NCBI GenBank assembly: GCA_013180625.2
Contig: SNVD02009889.1
Span: 248,001-312,000 of the forward strand
DNA from: Boswellia sacra
Taxonomy: Eukaryota; Streptophyta; Magnoliopsida; Sapindales; Burseraceae
Reading direction: 5' to 3'
DNA: 64,000 nucleotides
Both the position numbers and the translations under genes were made by a program. This document shows positions 1 through 11,109 of this stretch, piece after piece; positions within the stretch are counted from its first letter, which is position 1, and the number at the start of each line of letters is the position of its first letter. Below the pieces are notes generated by a model. It saw only the letters and a program-made list of their open reading frames with translations, was not told the origin of the DNA and made no database searches.

Positions 1-290
1 ACCCGCGCCTTCCCTTATGTTCAAAGAGCGAACTACCAGTGGACCAAAACTCTCTTTGCATGAATTTATGTCTACCAAAATATATATAATATATTAGAAA
101 GTTTTAGAATTTTTAAACCATTGTACAATCCGAGTTTTAATCCTGGGTTATTGAAAAACCCAACCCCGCCCGGAGTGCCCCGGCCCCGGAAAAAAAATTC
201 CAGGGAATTTGTCGGAGCCAGATTCAAAAATTAAACGCCGGAGCCAGGGACCGTCGGCCCCGACTCCGGCCTCGGGTTTTGCCATCCCTA
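1..290. mobile_element. End of a hAT-like DNA transposon (other end outside window)
   Basis: The last 18 bases (273-290) read, on the minus strand, TAGGGATGGCAAAACCCG. This resembles the TAGGGATGGCAA-type ends of plant hAT elements. It is followed inward by an unusually GC-rich stretch (about 165-275) of CCGG/CCCCG motifs in an otherwise AT-rich region. The sequence after 290 matches the paralogous copy near 40140, while the sequence before it does not, which fits an element boundary at about 290. The other terminus and target-site duplication lie outside the window, so the family call is tentative. Confidence 0.4.
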
Positions 291-892
291 TTTGGAGGTT
301 GTAGCTGAATTACTAGACTGTTTTTAATTTCTTTTGTAATTGGATGATTTTGATCCCTGACTTTTAGACTCTTGAATGGTGCAAATTTATACGTGTTTTG
401 TCACGTGTTGAATTTGCATTTGTCACGTGTTGAATTTGCAGTTTTACAACCATAACAATTAGCACTTTGATAACACACCGTAACTCACTACACATGAAAA
501 TTTTCAAAAATAATTGATGACACTAGCAACAAGAGAAAAAGGAAATTCAGTGTTCTCTGACTTACTTGCATTTATCATGAACCATCTTCTGGCAGCTCAC
601 TTAAGCTTATATTAGCAGATTCCTCATGTCGAAGCGTCAATCTTTTCCGAAATAGGCTGTGGCAGCCCTTGTTGACCACTTCGCTTGGAGTTACTCATTT
701 GCCAAGCTGCAATTATGATCATCTAGTACATCCAAGCCAGCTACTCAACTTTAAGATACGTCTTTTTGAGTAGTTTCGAATCCAAACTGGGTAATATGAA
801 AACTTAGAATCAGCCTTAAACAATAAAATGTCTCAATTGTGTTTCAGAAAAGCACCGATCTTTATTTCCCTAATCAATTTGTCAAATATGAA

Positions 893-2476
893 TAGGATAT
901 TTCTTTTCCTTCGATGAACATCTCTTGCTGACACACTGATCAGCTTGTTGATAAACATTCCTTAGCCTAAAGTCTTCCTCTTCATTTCAAACCGATGCTT
1001 AATCCTATCATCAAGCTTGTAGCCGAGAAATGCAGGAAAAGCCAAGAGCTCTTCAACATCACGACCCATCCGGCCATCCCTTTGATCAAATACTCCATCG
1101 TCTCCACTAAAGAACTATGATTGTACTGCAGTATTTGAGGATGCTTTTGGTTCATGGAAAGCATGTCTACAAAAGATAACCCGTAACTCAAGAATACTCC
1201 AATCACTTCTTGCATGTTATCACAGCTTCCACTCCAGCAGCCATTTCCTTTGTTCTATACTTATACCCAATCTTCACCAAAAACCCAAGCTTATGTGTAA
1301 TGTTTTCGAAGGACAGGGCAAGAAACAATGGTGCCTTTGTCAAGAACTTGAAGATATCATTGGAATCCAGACCACATTTTGAGAAACTGTAGTCTAGGGC
1401 GTAAATTCCTCTCCCTGCTAGCACTAATGACACCTGGGAACGCAAGAATTATCTTGAATATTTCCTGATCATTTAAGCCGGCAAAAGAACTCGAGAACTC
1501 AACATGGTCTCTAAATGTTTCACACTGTAATTCAAGATTATTAAGAATTTCTGCAACACAGTAACTACAGCATCAACATCACCCCCACTAAACTCTTCAA
1601 GAAAGCTAATCCTAGGAATCAGCTGAGTTTCTAAATCATAATTTAGAATCTTTGGACGCCTTACAATTAGCTCAGTGCCACCAAAGGGGCTCAAGGAAGC
1701 CATTGTTCTTTCAGTTCTTCAATTGCCTTAAGACATATACCATTACTTAAGTTAGCATTGTTGAGAATATGAACACTTTTCTTTAGGAACACCATGTTGA
1801 AGAAGCAGCCTAACCTTTTGATCAAACCCCAGCTAGAATCTTGTCTCAGTTGCAGTCAAAAGGCGTTCAAGCTGCATTGGCTCAATCTTTCATCCTAAGT
1901 CTTCACGACCAAAACATATGAATGAACCTATTTCCTTTGCTATCAACACATTTGGGCATTTCATAATCACTCGGTAAAAAGTGAAATCCGTTTTGAGCCC
2001 TACAGACCGCATAGAAAGAATCCGATCTCGCATTTGATCCAAAGAAGTTGACCTTAAAGTCCTGTTCTGATCCAAAATTGATTCGGTTTCCTTTTCACTT
2101 ACTCCAATTTCTTGAAAGAAAGCCACTGAAACAAAAACAAGAAACACGGTGTCACGAAAATAGCTTTTCTAAATTGTAGACCAACTGTTTGAGAATTTGC
2201 CGCTGAGAAAGAGTTACCTATTTTACCCTCGGTTATTGGCGATTTTAAGCAATTGCATTGAATGAGATAATTCTTAGTGGGTCGGAAGCTCGGTCTCGGC
2301 TAAGTCCTTGATGGGTTCACAAGAGACGACCATTCATGGGAATGAAGGGCTGCAACTGCAAGAGAAGAAATGGAAGTTTGAACTTTTGGGGAGGGAATTG
2401 TTACGTGCGAGAGAAAGGCAGAAGAAGAAGAAGAATGAGAGATAGTAAACATGGCGATTGCAGTTGCAGTAGCCAT
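893..2476 (-). pseudogene. mTERF-domain protein pseudogene, chloroplast-type (copy A)
   Basis: Plant mTERF proteins are organelle nucleic-acid-binding proteins made of helical repeats that act in chloroplast or mitochondrial gene expression. Exon 1 (2476 to about 2218) begins MATATAIAMFTIS and has a Ser-rich, transit-peptide-like N-terminus, then a GT donor at 2217-2216. Exon 2 starts after TTTCAG at about 2125 with AFFQEIGVSEKETESIL and continues through typical mTERF repeats, including IVRRPKILNYDLETQLIPR, APLFLALSFENITHKLGFLV and MNQKHPQILQYNHSSL. The frame is broken several times: a stop in the transit region, frameshifts between repeats near 1700, 1450 and 1200, and a stop near the C-terminus. 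MTERF5-like is a guess at the subfamily. Copy B at 40729-41509 is more deleted. Confidence 0.75.
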
Positions 2477-2479
2477 TGC

Positions 2480-3349
2480 TCGTGCAAAAGGGTGTCTCCT
2501 GGATAACGAGACGAGTCTACGTCAGGATGATGGCTGGACGCCGTCGATTGGGATCGCGGGTAATTCAAGTAGATAGTAACAACAATAATAAACACTCGCC
2601 CGTCGTTAGGCCTTTAACATATTCAAGGTTTAATGACTCGATTGTAACACCATGCATCTCTTTTCATTTTTATTTTTATTTTTATCTTTTTTTTTTAAAC
2701 AGGGCTTGCTCGTCAACTTGATATTTCACATCAGCCTGGTTAAAATATTTTTTATTTTCTGTGCTTCACGTCTCCAGAAATCTACCTATATTCATTATTC
2801 GAGCTTAAAATTAATTAAAACCATACAAAAAAAGGAAATTTAGAAGAATCCTCCAATTTATTTTCTCTGCTATAGGGTACATAAATGGTAAGTTAGACGT
2901 ATCAAAAATATAATAGGCATTTCACCTAAGGTGTCATTTCCTTCTTTATTAATCCTATACTTATAATACAAAATTTGTATTCTAATTGATATGGCAGGTG
3001 ACATTGTAATGTATTATCACTTGCCACATCACCAAGTGCAATCGATTTTTATTTTTTTAATATTTACTATTTTCATGTGATTTTTCTATTTATTATCATC
3101 TCTCTTAATTAAGGATTTTTTGCTCACCACTATTTTCATGTGATTTTTCTATTTATTATCACCCCAACTTTTATTGATGAAGATCAGCTGATATCCTAAA
3201 CGAAATACAAATATACAGTCCTATTCATCAAATATTCCAATTTGAAGTCAGGAATTTTTCAACCGACAGGTCACAAGCAAACATTCACTAGAAAATAAAA
3301 TATCACTGCTATGAATTCCTCGCGAACAAAAAAAATGCAACTTCTCTAC
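2480..3349. other. Duplicated non-coding DNA between mTERF and PSRP1 remnants
   Basis: This is the divergent intergenic part of copy A, AT-rich, with no credible ORF. A 33-base unit beginning ACTATTTTCATGTG is repeated at 3066 and 3129. Poly-pyrimidine tracts occur near 2660-2700. The region from about 3180 to 3335 is conserved in copy B (42740-42890), so it predates the duplication. Confidence 0.5.
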
Positions 3350-4070
3350 AAAGATATGAAGGAGGACAAAATTGTCCTAAGGTCGAAGCCCAAATCGGCC
3401 CACAACAAGGCCCTTTACAGCACAACATGCCAGCATCTTGGAAGCCCAATTGGGCTGAATTGCCAAAAACTCCTAGCCCGGCCTCTGAGCCCCTTCGTTA
3501 ATCCAACTCAGAGAGAGAGAGAACGACAAAAACCCGAAAAGCGATTAATGAAAAGGGTTAAAAAACTAAAGATGTTGATGGGCGCATGCAAGCCTTCACG
3601 TGGGAGGAGAAAAACAGCCTTGGAATTCAAATTTCAAGTGAAAGGGAAGGCAAAGAAAACAGGGGGCAAAGGAAGGCATTGGAAATAGGATGGGTAATGG
3701 GTTTCGCACAGCAGAAACATTGGAGAATGGAAGCTGGGACAGAGAAGAAAATCGGGTCATGAAGTCACCTATGAGGCTGGGCACCAAATAGGGAAATGGA
3801 TGCAGGGCAATCTTGCCAAAAGTGGGAGACGTCAATGGTAGGTTGGGGGTAGCTCGAGATTGCTAGTTTTCTGTTTGGAGAAAAGGAAAAAGTGGGTTTC
3901 AGAACACACACAGAGGAAAGAAATTAGAAAAAAATCCCGCTCCAGCTTTCAAGAGCTCTCCCCTGTTCTCATCTCATTATTAACCGTTTTCTCATATATT
4001 CTGGTCTTGTTTACCCTTTCTGCTCATTGTATCTTGATATATATACAAATTTTAGCTCTTTCAGCTATGG
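3350..4070. mobile_element. Insertion specific to copy A, unclassified
   Basis: Copy B runs straight from TTTACAAAG to GGTTGCAAATG (about 42913-42920). In copy A the matching points (about 3349 and 4068) are about 720 bp apart. The inserted DNA is richer in GC than its surroundings and includes a GAGAGAGAGA tract near 3512. I find no convincing target-site duplication or terminal repeat. It may be an LTR-type remnant. The ORFs within it (3311-3688, 3860-4276) show no recognised domain apart from the PSRP1 exon that begins at its right edge. Confidence 0.4.
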
Positions 4071-4932
4071 TTGCAAACGATACAAATCCAACCTTTCAAT
4101 TGGTTGGTGAACATAATTACAATCATGTAACAGGTCTGAGGCACTGGGTGGTGCAGAAGAAGATGCCAAGACGGTATGGATTTGGTGTCATCAATCATTC
4201 AAGGAAGTTGAGGAAGATCAAGGAGAAGGAATCAGACGACGGTCAGCGCAGGAGAAGGAACGTTTGGCACAAGTAGTGGAGGCTGATGCTGATGCAGTAT
4301 CCCAAGGAGATGATGATGACTTTGTTGATGAGGTGGTTATCTAACCTTTTCATTTAATCGAACTACCATCGGTTTTTATGAATTTGCTACTGTCACTTTA
4401 TAAGGTTTTGTTCTACCAGACTTAGTAACATCAAACCTAAGTTTATCAAATGATGATTGCCAGTCAGTATTTTTATGTGTTTCCGAGCTTGGGTTACTAA
4501 GGAACCAAATATAGAAGTTTCCTATCTGCTGTTAATAGTCATCTTATCCTGTCGGATATAATGCATATCTACAACTAATCTGGAACACACTAATCCCGAG
4601 CTTATCTTGCAGATTGTTAGCAAAAAGTAATTTGAAGGGCCTCCTTTGACTGTCTTTGCAGCCATAGAGCAGCTGGAAAATGTGGATCATAACTTCTATG
4701 GTCTCCACAATGAAGAAACTGGTATGAAACTTGGAGACTTGGAGTTGAATAAAACTGTTTAGAGTCATTGGATTGAATAGCTCTGCGCTTGGCTTCAGGT
4801 GAGATCAATATGGTGTACAAACGAAAAGCTCGAGAATGTGGCCTTATTAGACCTAAAGAAAATGGTAAAGCTGAGAAATTAGAGCCTTTGGTGCTAGAAG
4901 CAGCCAGAGAACCCTCCTTGGCAGAAAATTAG
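4070..4932 (+). pseudogene. Chloroplast ribosome-hibernation factor PSRP1 pseudogene (copy A)
   Basis: PSRP1 is the plastid long form of the bacterial hibernation-promoting factor; it binds the 30S decoding region. Three 3' exons are recognisable. The first has KLRKIKEKESD followed, after a frameshift, by an acidic linker QVVEADADAVSQGDDDDFVDEV. The second (about 4614-4721) has [20 protein letters not shown] and [11 protein letters not shown], then a GT donor. The last (about 4799-4932) has GEINMVYKRKARECGLIRP and ends LVLEAAREPSLAEN with a TAG. The acidic linker followed by the C-terminal domain is characteristic of PSRP1. It is broken by the frameshift near 4250 and an in-frame TAA (SKK-stop-FEGPP). 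No N-terminal transit exon is found. Confidence 0.75.
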
Positions 4933-5245
4933 CTGGGAGGAAAATCTTTTATCGTCAGATAGATTGGAACAGCCATTTTACAGATCATCTGTTGCTTCCA
5001 ACTAACTGTCACAATGGTTTACATGAAGGCCACTCCATGTTGAGAGCATAACAATATAGTTTTCTGGGATCAAGCAAAAACAGACTTTTGACATATATGA
5101 AAGTATTTTGGGTGATTAATTTTTGTAACATGAGAAGATCCATCGATTGCCACCAGAGTCTATACCAGTAATTAGCTCTGTTTTCTCCACTACTGTGCCT
5201 TTAACATAATTTAATTTATATCTTTTCTTAACTGTTCTCGTTAAT

Positions 5246-7240
5246 TGGCTTCATGCCAGCCTAGTGGGGAATACTTCTTTCATAAATACATTAGCCAGTT
5301 ATATTTCACATTGGTGAGTGTTGATACATAAATTAAGTAGGATGATGTAGCATTTGTTGTAATTACATAATAAGTCTAAATGCTAGCTATCCTAAGACAA
5401 GCGCCCCCTCTTAGACAATGGGAGCAGGCAGTTGCCGATGGACTCTTAAGATCTCAGCTAGGTTATGTTGTTCTTGCGTAGAGACACGATGGTTGCTTTG
5501 TTATAGTGTATTTGCTAGATGATCCAAGTAGAAATAAAGAGATGGGGTATTTTGATGATCTATTTAGCTAATCAATATCTTCTTGATATTAAACACATTT
5601 AGATGATATTAAAGAATTAAAGATGAGTGAATTTTGATGATTTAGCCAATTAATACTTTAAACGTCCTGGTCTCAACTTCAAATTTTCATTACCAATATT
5701 TAGCAAGCTAGAAACTAGATTGTGTTTGGATGCAATTTTCTTGATTTTTCATGTCTTCATTTCCTTTTGGATGTCTTGTAAAACGTGAAAAACCTGTTTG
5801 GGTGACTTTTTTTTTTTTAAAAAATAAAGAGGGAAAAAGTTGTAGAAGAGGCATAAACTCAATAATGCATTATTTTCTTTAAAGTATTATTTCATGAGAA
5901 ACTTAAAAAAAAAAAAGTTGTTTTCTTTATTCTCCCTTATTCTCTACTTTTTAAATCATACAAAATTTTATTCATTAGTTTTAAATTGTTTTTAACTATT
6001 ATATTCATTTATTTTATAGTATTTGAAAAAAAATTATGCATATTGACATACTTTTATTTTAATTTTTTGCCTTCTTATCAAAGACATTCTTATTACAAAA
6101 TACATAATTAAAAATTTTCTACAATTTTTTTTTTTCAAAAAGATATAGACAAATCTTCTAAGATCATTTTGATATAGAAAATTCTTGAAGCAAAAGCACA
6201 CATGCAGGAGTAAGTAGTTCGAGGGTTAAAGTTACCTAAAAAACATAAATGATTGAAAGGATAAATGTACGAAAATAATTAGGGAAGTAGTGGAAGATTT
6301 AGAAATTTCCGTCAGAACAGGCCAAAACAAAATCAAATTGTGTTTACAAAGTTAAAATCAGTAGAAATATTTGTGAAGTTGAAATAGCTATTACTGGTTA
6401 TCAGAGTCTGGTTCTTGATTTTGTTTGTTTTGCTTTTGTCTTTTTTCCTTCACATGTATGCAAGTCCTCGAACGTAGCGACATAGTAGCCCAGGAAAGCC
6501 CAAGTATAAACGAGGATTAATCTTACTTCCCTCCTAGCATCCATAGACCGGGAGGTAGGTCCTGGAGGGGAAGTTATAGACACATTTTTATACTCTGTAT
6601 CGTAAGTACTTCACCTAATTTTCTCTGCAGCATTGGGTTTTGGCGCTATTTATCATGCACTTTTGGGACTCTAGAGTTTTGAATAATCTTTTCCATTCTT
6701 TGGTTATGTTTGGAATGATAGAAATAAATTGACAACAATTTTGGGTATTCACTTAATTTTGTTAGGTAATGGTGCTTTTCTTGGATGTAATGATCAAACG
6801 GAAGAAGAGACAATTCAAATAAATCTATATAGATAATAAGTAAAGAAGAAAATAAAATGTTAAGGTAATAATAATATTATGGAGACAAAGTAGAAGGAAA
6901 AAAAAAAAGATTAAAAAACTGTGCAACATAAACGTATGCAAGATTTATGTTTGGGATTCTAATAGAAAAATTGAAGTAATGTTATATATAGTTTCTTAAT
7001 TGAATATGAATTATATATGTGTGTGTATTTGAAATTAATATGATGTGCATTGTTGTTGCAGGATACGGGAATCAAAATTTATTGAAGATATTGTTGAAGA
7101 CATACATATCAATCAGGTTGCATGCTTCAGGTTAGAGATTCATGAATTGAACGTGATCCCATTAGCCTTAAAAGTCATCTTTATTGAAACTACGGATGCA
7201 CGTGGAGGCGAATCTACATAAACTTTGATGGGGCCCACCG
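5246..7240 (+). pseudogene. TIR-gene copy T1: intron and exon 2 only, exon 1 lost
   Basis: From GCCAGCCTAGTGGGGAATACTTC onward this stretch matches the intron of the intact TIR gene (51125-52232) and of copy T2 (11720-12725). At 7060-7061 the acceptor TTGTTGCAG is kept, followed by exon-2 sequence coding for a version of ESKFIEDIVEDI. A few extra bases after the acceptor and an in-frame TGA before WGPP break the frame. TIR exon 1 is absent: the sequence passes directly from duplication copy A into the intron at about 5245. It cannot code for a TIR protein and is a deletion relic of the mTERF-PSRP1-TIR block. Confidence 0.7.
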
Positions 7241-7254
7241 TCGAATTACTGTCC

Positions 7255-7290
<36 letters not shown>

Positions 7291-7965
7291 TGTGTGTAAC
7301 TTTTCTCTTTGACGGCAGTATCAGTAAGGCGCTAACAATCAGTGATCTGGGCCCTCAGAGCACGCTTCTGGTGCCTAAAAATTCTTGGTGGGTTATCCAT
7401 CTGTGCGTGTGGGAGTTTGGATCTTAAATTAATGAATTTATATTATTGTAATTTAACTTTTTGACATATGTATATATACGGTTCTCTTGGTCCATACAAT
7501 TTAGTCGTTACGTAAAAACGGTTAAAAGATAATTATATTTTTAATGTAGATCACAAACTAAGTAATTCGTAAATTTTAATTAACAAGTGTTATATCGCGG
7601 GGAGATGATCTTTTTATATAAATTTTTTGAAATAAAATTAGATACAAATTTTTAATTATTAAATTATATAATTCAATAGTTGAGAGAATTAATAAGTTAG
7701 ACATCATTAAATTTAATTTTTTAACTTTTAATCTTGAGTCAAGACTTTGTATTAAAAATTATACTCATCAAACAGTATCTAAAAGAGTATAATTTAATTT
7801 GATTAGAATATCAGCGGAGCGGAGGAAATTGATTTAGTTAATGATATTACTTCGGAGTAAAAATAGTATTTAGATATTTTATCTGAGCCAAAGCGTATAA
7901 TTCAATTTGTCGAATACTTCTAAACTTGTCAGAACCCTAAATGCTAAAGCACAAAGTACGCATTA
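6180..7965 (+). repeat. Left arm of a long inverted repeat (T1/T3 3' part)
   Basis: Sequence from the TIR intron, exon 2 and the 3' flank, ending near GCTAAAGCACAAAGTACGC, is repeated in reverse complement at about 12727-13900. Landmarks are TCTTGAGTCAAGACTTTGT (about 7732) against ACAAAGTCTTGACTCAAGA (about 12944), the exon-2 region, and the CCTTCACATGTAT motif (about 6446 against 13738). The arms enclose the B3 gene and copy T2. Confidence 0.75.
7257..7288 (+). repeat. Poly-T tract, 32 bases
   Basis: A run of 32 T directly after TIR exon 2 in copy T1. A shorter run of 20 T sits at the same relative place in the intact copy (52425-52444), where it encodes the end of the protein. It is therefore ancestral to the duplication and variable in length. 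Confidence 0.95.
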
Positions 7966-9026
7966 TTTGTTGTACGGTGGTGAAAATTAACAAGGCACAC
8001 TGTGTATCTAAAAGCAGTTTCGTGGCCTGGAACCACCTGGTTTTGTAGCCATCTTATCGGCAAATTGCCAGACCAAGTGGGTCATAGCGGTTTTGATTAT
8101 CACATAAAAATAGTGTTGTGTGGAAAACATTTTGTGGACACGTGTGTGGCCCAGTGGTGTGTGACGGCTCTAAGGTTAGTTTTGGATTTTAATAAGGTGT
8201 ATAAATTAAAATGTTTATTTTTTTTTATTGTTTATTTTAAGAGAGGATGTATGCTGTGTCTGAGACTATCTCAGTCTCTAAAGACTTGACCTTTTTACAG
8301 TTGTTTTGCGCGTGTGAGACATAAAAATTAAATGACCCTGTTTAACTCTGTTTAGTCGAAGATTCCAACCCATATATAAATAAAAACGCCATGAATACCC
8401 TGCATATATAATTATAGATTTCATAGTACATACAATAAGCATTATCATCAGAAGTACTTGTGGGTCAAAATTTTGTAACTTTGTTATATTGTCTGTGGAA
8501 AAGACTTAAAACAAACTTTTTCCGACTTTTATAATACTTAAAACAAACTTTTTCCGACTTTTATAATACAAGTCCAAAATAACCTATTTCAGGTAATTAT
8601 TAGGTTCATGCTACTTCCTCCCTGCTTGGATTGCGCAATTCTCTCTGACAGATGGGAAGGATGGCAAAAGGCTTGTCCTTGTGCTCGCAAAGATCACTTA
8701 TCTCTATTGAACTTAGGGCAGGCAAAAGTTTATACTTCAATAGTACCTCCCGGATAATGACTCACTACGCCCCGATGAGGGAAGGGACTGATTGTCTCAT
8801 ACAATCACCAGGTAGTCCTTTGATTCACTGGAATTAGTATTTCTGAAGTAATCCGCATGAGAAAAGAGATAATTACAAAAGTTGAGCACAATCCGAAGAC
8901 TTTTTGTGCCTTACGGAGTAAAACACCGAAAAGACAGCTCCATCAGCTGACATGAAAATAACTTAATAAGACAATACAACCTAAACTAAATAAGCTAGCA
9001 CGCACATTTCACGCTTCATTCAATAT
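7966..9026. other. Intergenic, no gene recognised
   Basis: AT-rich sequence between TIR copy T1 and the B3 inverted repeat. A 32-base unit starting ACTTAAAACAAACTTTTTCC is present twice in direct tandem (8504-8535 and 8536-8567). Short ORFs at 8002-8289 and 8652-8837 have no recognisable domain, and I do not call them genes. The sequence 8640-8840 is less AT-rich than its surroundings. Confidence 0.5.
8504..8567 (+). repeat. Perfect tandem duplication, 2 x 32 bp
   Basis: Two identical 32-base units lie head to tail. The perfect identity suggests a recent slippage event. Confidence 0.95.
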
Positions 9027-9602
9027 TGGAATTGTTGTTGTTGTTATTATTATTATTATTATTTTATACATACTTATTGGTCACCCATTATCATCACAAT
9101 TCAATGATTGTGAAATTCCTTAGTTTACATTAAAAATATTATTATCTTTTAACTGCTTTTACATAACTATTAAATTGTATCAACCGAGACAACCGTATTT
9201 CAACATACGTCAAAAAGTTAAATTACAATAATAAAACTTCATTTATTTAAGATCCGAAATCGTACACACAAAAAGATACCCACCAAACAGGCTACATGCC
9301 AACTGACGTACCAGCGCCAGCAAGAGACTGCATGGGATTCACCTTGACCTAGCTAAGACAGAAGAAGTAGAACGGATTGGACTCAGGATACAACCGGTAA
9401 GGGGAAAACTTAACGTTTAATTTAAACAAAGGAACTGAAGGTACAAGAAATTAAAAATGACGATGGAACCCAAATTGATCGCTCTAAGCAGTCCAATGAA
9501 GACCAAGAGTAGTCCTTCTATCTTGGACCCACGACATGAATGGACACAAAAGAGAAGACCAAAAGAACAAGAAGATCAAACTCAGTGTGTACGCGAAATC
9601 AA
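9027..9602 (+). repeat. Left arm of the inverted repeat around the B3 gene
   Basis: Pairs in reverse complement with 10418-11023. Clear matching blocks are ATACATACTTATTGGTCA (about 9065) against TGACCAATAAGTATGTAT (about 10985), the ACGGTT/TTAAAAGATAAT block, TCTTGGACCCACGACATGAA (about 9520) against a diverged TTCATGTCGAGGGTCCAAGA (about 10483), and GCGAAATCAA near 9593. The central part (about 9300-9480) is weakly conserved. Related sequence also occurs at 7420-7570 and 13080-13240. Confidence 0.7.
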
Positions 9603-9624
9603 GGTCAAGGTACACTTATAAGTC

Positions 9625-10188
9625 TTATACATTGAGAACTCCGAAGTTGAACCTCGAATAGTAAACATCCCAATGCATCCCAACAGTAACTCCTTCGTGC
9701 AAATGCCTTCTTATCACAAAATCTTGACGCCATTTGCCAATGAAAACGTAACTGTTTGATGACTGCCATTTCTTCAAAACCAAATGGTGCATAGTCTTGG
9801 TGTCACTGTCCCAGACCTTAACTGGTAAACCCTTGGGACTTCCACCTTTATTAACCTCATTACAGCTCATGAAAGGAAAAACATACATCTTGATAGAATT
9901 TTTACTCACCAAAAGCCTGCTTTGGCGCCCCAGATCACTGATTGTTAGCTTCTTCCTGATATTCCACGGATCAAACTTAAGGCTCAGTTTGGTAGTGAGG
10001 CCCTTCTGCAGCTCTTCTTGCTCTTCTTCAGGACTATAATGTTTCATCCTTCCAATGTTGTCAGCCACCTCTCTGTTGTTAATATCATCCGCTACATTCT
10101 CTCTAGTGACGCTGGTCTTATCAGTCAGCCAAGATGGACCAAGCAGAGAAGGCTGGCCTTCTGCTCCCCATTGAATTTTGGCATCCAT
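9625..10188 (-). CDS. B3 DNA-binding domain protein (DUF313-type)
   Basis: An intact single-exon ORF of 187 residues. Residues about 73-186 form a plant B3-type domain of the DUF313 (At2g33720/At1g05920-like) class: FDPWNIRKKLTISDLGRQSR at the start, GLPVKVWDSDTKTMHHLVL in the middle, then KKWQSSNSYVFIGKW and YYSRFNFGVLNV. The N-terminal about 70 residues are acidic and probably disordered (EEEQEELQ at 54-61). Proteins of this class are presumed nuclear, and most members are uncharacterised; DNA binding is inferred from the fold. A TATA box lies 85-97 bp upstream of the ATG. The gene lies in the loop of a roughly 600-bp-arm inverted repeat. No stop or frameshift was seen, so it could be functional. 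Confidence 0.8.
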   Translation of the reverse strand: MDAKIQWGAEGQPSLLGPSWLTDKTSVTRENVADDINNREVADNIGRMKHYSPEEEQEELQKGLTTKLSLKFDPWNIRKKLTISDLGRQSRLLVSKNSIKMYVFPFMSCNEVNKGGSPKGLPVKVWDSDTKTMHHLVLKKWQSSNSYVFIGKWRQDFVIRRHLHEGVTVGMHWDVYYSRFNFGVLNV

Positions 10189-10272
10189 CTGTGTTCGTTG
10201 ATACTGGAGACTGAATCAATGTAGGCTTCCCTGCCTTAGTTGCTTGGTTTCGTAGAGTCGAATGGTGAAGCT

Positions 10273-10285
10273 TATTTATATATAG
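10273..10285 (-). promoter_or_regulatory. TATA box of the B3 gene
   Basis: On the minus strand it reads CTATATATAAATA, a good plant TATA box 85-97 bp upstream of the start codon at 10188. This would leave a 5' leader of about 50-60 bases. Confidence 0.6.
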
Positions 10286-10417
10286 ACGAGAAAATTTGCG
10301 GTACATTCTCTTGTTGCAGCGGACGGCCCAGAACGTGTGTCACGTAGGCACCTCATACTCATATGGCGTCTACGTGGCGGCCCTTGTTTGCATCCGCTGT
10401 AAGACTACAAGTGGAGC

Positions 10418-11023
10418 CTAAAGTTGATTTCGCCGACCGCTGCGTCTGACGCGTCGTTTTCGTCTTCTCTTTTTTGTCCATTCATGTCGAGGGTCCAAGA
10501 TAAGAGGACTATTCTTTGAATGTTTTTATGGTAGTACTTCATTGTCTGAGATTGTAGCTGTGATTGCGAGAGTGTGTGTGTGCCTGAGATCATAGCTGTG
10601 AAGTGTGATTTGATTGCGAGAGAGCGCGCACGCCCGTGTGATAGTGGGATTAAGGCAGAGTAGGAGTAGAGTCCATGTGATGTTTTATCTGTTCGTACTA
10701 GCTCCTTTCTGTCTTGGAGTTCAAACCATAAGTAGTTCTTGTTGTGCGACCAATATTCATGTAGTGGGTCCAAGATAAAAGGACTATTCTTGGAGTTCCA
10801 ACTTTAAGTTCTTGCCCACGCCATGAATATTGAACACCCAATTTAGTAGTTATGTTTTTCTGTTTATATACGGTTGTCTTGGGCAATACAATTTAACAGT
10901 TATGTAAAAACGGTTAAAAGATAATTATATTTTTAATGTAAACTAAGTAATTAATTTCACAATCATTGAATTGTGATTATAATGGATGACCAATAAGTAT
11001 GTATAAAATAATAAAATTCCATT
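10418..11023 (-). repeat. Right arm of the inverted repeat around the B3 gene
   Basis: Reverse-complement partner of 9027-9602. Inside this arm the block GGGTCCAAGATAAxAGGACTATTCTT occurs twice, near 10490 and 10767, so the arm has an internal direct duplication the left arm lacks. A GTGTGTGTGTG / GCGAGAGAG tract lies between. The arm ends in AATTCC, mirroring GGAATT at the left arm. TIR copy T2 homology begins directly after it. Confidence 0.65.
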
Positions 11024-11109
11024 TTTCTGTTACGTAATTTGCACAAGAGATATTACTTGTTTAGAAAGGACGTGTAACTTGGTCCAAACAAGTTAGTTGA
11101 TTCAAATCA

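Larger units (their letters stand above)
291..5245 (+). repeat. Segmental duplication copy A (mTERF-PSRP1 block)
   Basis: Collinear with 40140-44062 (copy B) in the same orientation. Matching landmarks are GGAGGTTGTAG at the left edge, the mTERF pseudogene, the motif AGGGTACATAAATGGTAAG (near 2876 and 41920), the block around 3180-3330 / 42740-42890, the PSRP1 exons, and the CTGTGCCTTTAACATA end. Copy A carries about 720 bp (about 3350-4070) that copy B lacks. Copy B carries about 760 bp (about 41970-42735) that copy A lacks. Copy A joins TIR-gene intron sequence directly at about 5245. Confidence 0.85.

Noticed and set aside
2476..2721. Plus-strand ORF over the mTERF start region
   Set aside because: Shadow of the repetitive Ala-coding transit-peptide region on the opposite strand; no domain.
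3860..4276. 138-residue plus-strand ORF as a gene
   Set aside because: Its N-terminal half is in the copy-A-specific insertion; only the C-terminal half is PSRP1 exon sequence, and the two are joined by chance through the splice acceptor.
8652..8837. Possible small gene (61 residues)
   Set aside because: No recognisable domain, no promoter or splice context and no conserved paralogue in the window.
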